Below, piece by piece: positions 59,473-64,000 of a stretch of DNA of 64,000 nucleotides. How positions within the stretch are numbered: the stretch's first letter is position 1; every line of letters starts with the position of its first letter. Under the pieces are notes generated by a model that did no database searches, was not told where the DNA came from, and saw only the letters and a program-made list of their open reading frames with translations. The translations under genes were made by a program, and so were the position numbers. The DNA comes from Mortierella sp. BCC40632 (taxonomy: Eukaryota; Mortierellomycota; Mortierellomycetes; Mortierellales; Mortierellaceae): positions 642,781-706,780 of the forward strand of contig WAEK01000023.1 in NCBI GenBank assembly GCA_011634665.1, given 5' to 3'.

Positions 59473-60063
59473 CTACTCCTGGACGGGACCTGACGATTCC
59501 CCTTCGCACAAATATTTGGGCTTGAAATAGAAGTCTGCAGGGGTGTGCATACCACATCTTTCATCGACAGCGTACAGGTAAGGAATTTCGGTGCCTGCTT
59601 CTCTGATTCCAAGGACATCGTAGTCGGCGCAATCCCCAAACCCACATTGACCTGTCAGCTTCAGCTTGTAATAGTATCCTTGGGCATTTCGATTTTCTTT
59701 CTCTGGCAACAAATTGGTACAAACTACCGCCCTTGTCGGTTTTCATGAATGACTCGGAGCATTCAAACCTGGTATCAGATCCCGAGATTAAAGCAGTAAT
59801 GTCTTTTGCAAGGGTGAATCTCATCTCAGATCTATAAATTGATTTGTTGAAAGTGAACTCTTCAGCCTTGGATCCAAGTCGCAGCCACGACCCATCTTGA
59901 GTGTTAATGTAACGGCCTCGTCTATCCGCGGCGATCGACAAGATGCAGTACGTCTCGCCTTCAACAAGGGAGATCCCCATTGACGTCTTTTTGGATGGTA
60001 AGCGAAGAAGGCTCTGGCGACTTGCAGGAGCGTCAACGCGAAGGCAACGGAAATAAGCTTCAT
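59473..60063 (-). CDS. Small secreted protein, candidate effector, frame-broken
   Basis: The ATG at 60063 begins a clear signal peptide (MKLISVAFALTLLQVARA, cleavage probably near residue 18). The mature part then continues in the next frame: GISLVEGETYCILSIAADRR, SWLRLGSKAEEFTF, DTRFECSESFMK; after a second shift, LTGQCGFGDCADYDVLG, AVDERCGMHTPADFYF and YLCEGES. Six or more cysteines and a length near 195 residues fit a secreted, disulfide-stabilised protein. Breaks lie at 59988-59992 (one base short) and 59711-59713 (one base extra). No family is recognised; location beside Crinklers makes an effector role possible but is inference. A minus-strand TATA box lies about 246 bp upstream. Confidence 0.55.
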
Positions 60064-60308
60064 TGTGCTAAGCTAAGAGAGAGGTAGAGCATCTCATGAT
60101 CAACAAAGGGCTTTGGAACTCATGAACAAGCATAATCGCAGAATTCGGTCTCGTTCTTACATTTTCGCAAGTAGTGGAGGCCTGTGTGGAGTATGTAGTC
60201 GGGTCTAGGACAAGTCTGGCCTGGGTATTATGGAAGATTTGTCTGGATTGAAGCTTAGGAATTTGTGGTTGAATATTGATGCAAATTGGCAAGGATGCGA
60301 GCGGTCTC

Positions 60309-60316
60309 TTTATATA
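60309..60316 (-). promoter_or_regulatory. TATA box (TATATAAA, minus strand)
   Basis: On the minus strand TATATAAAGAG, about 246 bp upstream of the secreted-protein ATG at 60063. Good match to a TATA box; a leader of about 215 bases would follow. Confidence 0.45.
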
Positions 60317-60543
60317 TTGGCGAAATCCTCTCAACGCATATATTAGCATGGCGTAGGTCCTCAATTGCCATAGTGCTCGCAGCACCATTCCTTCTGACTC
60401 TTTTTCCTAGCATTTGAACAACTGCTGAAGGGTAGGTGGAAAACCCGAGTACTACTTCCCCATACTCACATGAGTACCATTCTGGAATGAAGTACTAACT
60501 ATAGCACTCAGACAAGTACCGATGCATGTCCGTTGAATCTTGG

Positions 60544-61080
60544 TTAAAATTTGTCTACACAGGAAGCTTCTACTTTATCTTGCGCCCTTGCCTTGCAATG
60601 AAATCCCAGTCGATGATCAGCCAAAACTACTTCTCTATATTTGGTCGCGCTCGGTTTTCCTTGTGACGCGGATCGCAGTCGAAACGTTGCTCTCGTCGGA
60701 TGTTGAAATACACTGCCCATGTTGCCTTGAATAAGATCTTGCTTCCCCAACCACTCGACATCAGAACGAACGGGATATACATCGAACTGTACTTCAGACC
60801 ACCCCAACAGGTTGGATCGCAGTCGCGCCACCATTCTGAATACACCAATGCGTTCTCTATCGAGTTGTATTTGAATGGAGACGTCGATTGCCATCGCATG
60901 CCCGCATTGACCGCACGATCCGCGGATTTGTTCCCGAGTATTCCTGAGAACCCTTTTACCCAGGAGACTATCATTGAAGAATATGTACATGCTCGAAGCG
61001 GGATTCCCACTGACAATATTGGCCATGACTCTTCTATGAGGATAGCTTCCTCCGAACGACCCCGATCGGGCGGCTACCAA
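60544..61080 (-). other. Orphan open frames, three overlapping
   Basis: A 178-codon frame (VARLRSNLLGWSEVQFDVYP in its centre) overlaps a 129-codon frame on the same strand (60627-61016: SEWWRDCDPTCWGGLKYSS) and a 129-codon plus-strand frame (60700-61089). The Trp/Cys-rich second frame looks most like a secreted-protein remnant. No family is recognised and only one frame can be real. Confidence 0.25.
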
Positions 61081-61239
61081 AGATTATAGCGTCTAGTACA
61101 TAAAGTATCACAAGCAACGTTTCCTGCAGGGCCTCCATCCTCTCCACACCACAAAAGTAAGAACATTCCGCTTATCATGTCACAGCATTGAAATCCCCAT
61201 CTCCAATATCATGTACCACCGACGTTATAACACATAAAC

Positions 61240-61623
61240 TCACACCCCTCCCAACCATTTTCTCTCTGAAAGCGAGGGCGACTGGTAACTCCAGCTCCAT
61301 GTACAACGATATCTCCAAAAGGTACCCTCGCAGTCGACTGTATTCCCCGATGAGACTAGATTAACCGCCACTTCAAGGCGCCCGAACGATGACACAGAAG
61401 TCGTGTAACCGGTCGCATTCAAGCCAGTCGTCTTGGTGTGCCGCTTGGCCTCATATCTCACCTTTGCCTGCCCTGAGACGGTGGTAACATGTGGATACCA
61501 GAGTTCTCCGAAACAGAGAGCGTGGGCTGACCGTGATCTACACGTATAGATCCGTAGAACAACTGTTAGGATGGAGGGGCGGGGTGTGGCAGTATGGTAT
61601 ACGAAGACAATGGTACCGGGCAA
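61240..61623 (-). other. Orphan open frame, possible secreted-protein remnant
   Basis: 127 codons, with a Thr/Ser/Tyr-rich, strand-forming pattern (TTGLNATGYTTSVSSFGRLE) and two cysteines around an aromatic cluster (CEGTFWRYRCTWSWSY). No start context or family is convincing. It could be a terminal exon. Confidence 0.3.
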
Positions 61624-61842
61624 GGGAGACGAATAAAAAAAAAAAAAAAAAAAAAGCTTTCTTTCCTTCGCTTTTGTCTAAGATCTGTTAGAGTACAATG
61701 TGCTGGTCCATCCTCTCTCTTTGAAACCTGCCATCGACTCGTAGCACGACGTTAATGGCGTTCGGCCTTCCTGTCTTCTCTTGACTATCGGGCAGCCATT
61801 CTCAACTGAGCGACCGATCCGTGTGATCTCTGTACTTACTAG

Positions 61843-61876
<34 letters not shown>

Positions 61877-63024
61877 TTTTTTTTTTTTTAATGGATCCAG
61901 ATCCATTACCCTCGGTCCTACACTAGCCTCAAGAACAGCCCTGTACTATTGTCTTTTGCCCAGTCGGTCCTTCCCACTTGTGACGAGGTTGTTGGAGGCG
62001 GAAGGGAAACAACCACAATCGATATAGAAGGAGCAGGACCTGAAAGTGGACCTTGATCGTGTGGACCAAGCCGTGAGACTAGAAGGGGGGAGGTTCTATT
62101 CGTCAGTGTTGCACACTTTTGTGTGTTCAGAGGGTTCGCTTGCGAGGATGTAAGTCAAGCCCAACTGATATGTGTTTAGTCGCCGTGATTTAAACATTAC
62201 TCGGTTCCCCACAATCAACCGATAGCTACTCTGATCTTCACAACCGTGGTTTCCCGATCACGACCTATATTACTGAGTGGTCATTTGATGAGCCTGAGGC
62301 AATACTTGTAGCGAATACAAAAGAGAGAAAGAATGGGAGCCAGAATAGGCTCAGGGTGGCGAGGAAGGAAGATTTTTTTTTTTTTTTTTTTTTGAGAAAG
62401 ACAGCAAAGTAGAGAGCAGGTCACTAACGTGTGAATGTGAAACGGTGTACTCTTATTGGGATGAGTTGAGGCCCTTGTTTGATGAGGCAACCCAAAAAAA
62501 AAAAAAAAAATGAAAAAGACGACTGGCAGAAGTTGGGCCTGGATGGAAGTGATGAACAAAAGAGAGAAGTCTTGAAAGAGAGAGGAGGATAGGTCCGTAC
62601 CTCGTGGATGATCTTTTTAAAAGACACGAGTAGAGATCCTCGGAGTACAGTCTCGGACAGTGGTTTTCATTTAGACAAAGGGTGAGTAAGCTGGGACACT
62701 TCTCTATCCATGAGCACTACATGAAGAGCATGCGTTGGCTGGAGTGATCGAGATCCCTCTTTCTCCAGACGCCCACAGCAGACTGGGAGTCTCCTGCTGT
62801 CTACAAAGATCGAGTGCACCATCTGCCAAGTCAAAGATCAAATCGTCATGACACGTAATTTTCTTGTCAGTCATGCTCTCCTCCTTCGCCACCACTTTTG
62901 CCTTTTTATTTTTTGGTCACTTCTCACGCCTTTCCTGCTCCTTCTCTTCCATCCATTTGCCAACGTAACCGTCAACGCAACCGTCAGCCCATCCTTCTCC
63001 CTTCCTCCAACAATTTGCTGCACA

Positions 63025-64000
63025 ATGGCCTGCACTCGCTTTAACTTGTCCTGTGTTGTTGATGGTGATAGTCCATCTCACACTTTCCATATCAAAATCG
63101 ACCCAACCATCACAGTGGACCGCCTCAAGACCCTCATCATAGCTGAGAATTCTGGCGCCTTCAAGGGGGTTAGTGCCAAGGATCTCACCCTTTCGCGCAT
63201 CTTGGTTCTTGACGACTGCCCAATCAATACTGTCTTCACGATTGACGCTCCTAAACGCAAGCTGAGGCTGGACACTCCAACGACACGCCTCCACGATGTT
63301 TTCCCCCAAGAATCCTGATGGAGACTTCTACATCCTCGTCCAGCGACCCCGGTCAGGTAATGCAAGCGTGTTCTGCTATTGATCTGCCTCGAGAAGTCTA
63401 CTATTTGATTCTGCCAGCATTTTCATCCTTTTTTAAGTCTGTTTTTTTTTTTTTTTATGCTCGACAGACTCTATATCAGAGAGCGAGTTCGTACAGAGTG
63501 CTATGAGAGCTATCACTGGCATAAACCAAAGTATTGAATCCAAGACCGACCCGCGTCTTGCATACTCGATACCCCCTACATCTGTGAAGGATTGGGACAC
63601 CTTTTTATCTCAGGTCCGCCATTTGGCGCTTGATACCGACCCCATTCACTCACGTCCAAGGCTTTCTTCGGTCAGGACGTTCGAAACCGAGAAAGAATTA
63701 AGTGGGATCTTTCGCCGTGATGTTGATTCAGTTCGAGACTTACCGCCTTTTGCGAACACCCAAAGCGCTTATCGCTTGCCAGTCGGTACCCCTGACCTGG
63801 TATGCTCGCGCGATTTTTACCAATCGGTACTATTTCCCCATCGAAGTGAGAAGACCTGTCGAGCTACACCCAGATGACAACACCAACTACCCTGCTGTTT
63901 ATCTGGCACAAGATTCACTGACACAAGGCCCGTTCAGCGCGCTAAATCAGATATTCGGATACATAAAACTCAACGGATTTCACTACGGGATCCTCACTAC
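63025..64000 (+). CDS. Crinkler (CRN) effector-type gene, partial at window end
   Basis: Exon 1 (63025-63356) carries the CRN header: FNLSCVVDGD, HIKIDPTITVDRLKTLIIAE, LRLDTPTTRLHDVF, and a closing FYILVQRP that corresponds to the HVLVxxP end. Exon 2 (63468 onward) continues ISESEFVQSAMRAITGINQ and SVKDWDTFLSQVRHLALD; near the end the strand reads FPIEVRRPVELHPDD and ALNQIFGYIKLNGFHYGIL, a pattern of PD-(D/E)xK nuclease-like C-terminal domains (E-x-K/R core). Two frame breaks: C5 at 63303-63307 and T5 at 63814-63818, each one base too long. The gene is cut off at the window end. An in-frame upstream ATG at 62848 would add a hydrophobic leader; the ATG at 63025 starts the header. Header shares layout with the CRN copy on the minus strand 7 kb away. 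Confidence 0.75.

Larger units (their letters stand above)
60064..63024. other. Intergenic with orphan open frames
   Basis: Apart from the orphan frames listed separately, it holds an A-run (61635-61655), a CT repeat (61843-61868) followed by T21, T-runs at 62371-62392 and an A-run at 62492-62509. No intact gene is recognised. Confidence 0.4.

Noticed and set aside
1..64000. CRISPR arrays, bacterial operons, ribosome-binding sites, rRNA genes, telomere repeats
   Set aside because: None seen; tandem repeats are simple microsatellites, and the genes have spliceosomal introns.

Overview
This is nuclear DNA of a fungus, most likely an early-diverging one (Mucoromycota, probably Mortierellales). 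The support is many GT-AG introns with T-rich acceptors, a CotH-family surface protein, a Zn(II)2Cys6 regulator, sorting nexin, kinetochore and Pol III subunits, Crinkler (CRN) genes and a Crypton transposon. That placement is inference. I see no operon, phage, CRISPR, rRNA or tRNA. CT/GA microsatellites and long A/T runs are very common and create most of the spurious long open frames.

Left and middle part (1-50 kb), mainly housekeeping genes, exons reconstructed by reading frame and splice sites: EMC8/9-like ER membrane complex subunit (-), CotH-like GPI protein (+), Ser/Pro/Gln-rich protein (-), F-box protein (-), NF-YA/HAP2 CCAAT-binding subunit (+), a 5.3-kb gene-poor stretch with a diverged 0.4-kb duplication, FAR-17a/rolling-stone-like membrane protein (-), a small PPSY-containing membrane protein (-), a Ser/Pro-rich protein (+), a CENP-L-like kinetochore protein (+), a 1477-residue Zn2Cys6 factor (-), a double-BTB protein (+), an Atg20/Snx41-like sorting nexin (-), a HisC-like aminotransferase (+), Pol III subunit Rpc17 (+) and a Ser-rich protein (+). 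Genes sit in convergent and divergent pairs with short spacers.

Right part (50.8-64 kb) is an accessory island: a decayed Crypton (tyrosine recombinase plus GCR1_C-like tail), a Crinkler gene on the minus strand, a broken GT61 glycosyltransferase, a small secreted protein, several orphan open frames, and a second Crinkler running off the window end. Nearly every gene here is interrupted by one-base frame breaks, mostly in homopolymers. A few conserved genes on the left (CENP-L-like, Atg20) show the same kind of break, so residual assembly indels and true decay must be separated before calling pseudogenes.

The observations most worth a second look are the CRN/Crypton/secreted-protein island, a run of nine tandem CCAAT motifs in the F-box intron next to the gene for a CCAAT-binding subunit, and the repeated one-base frame breaks.
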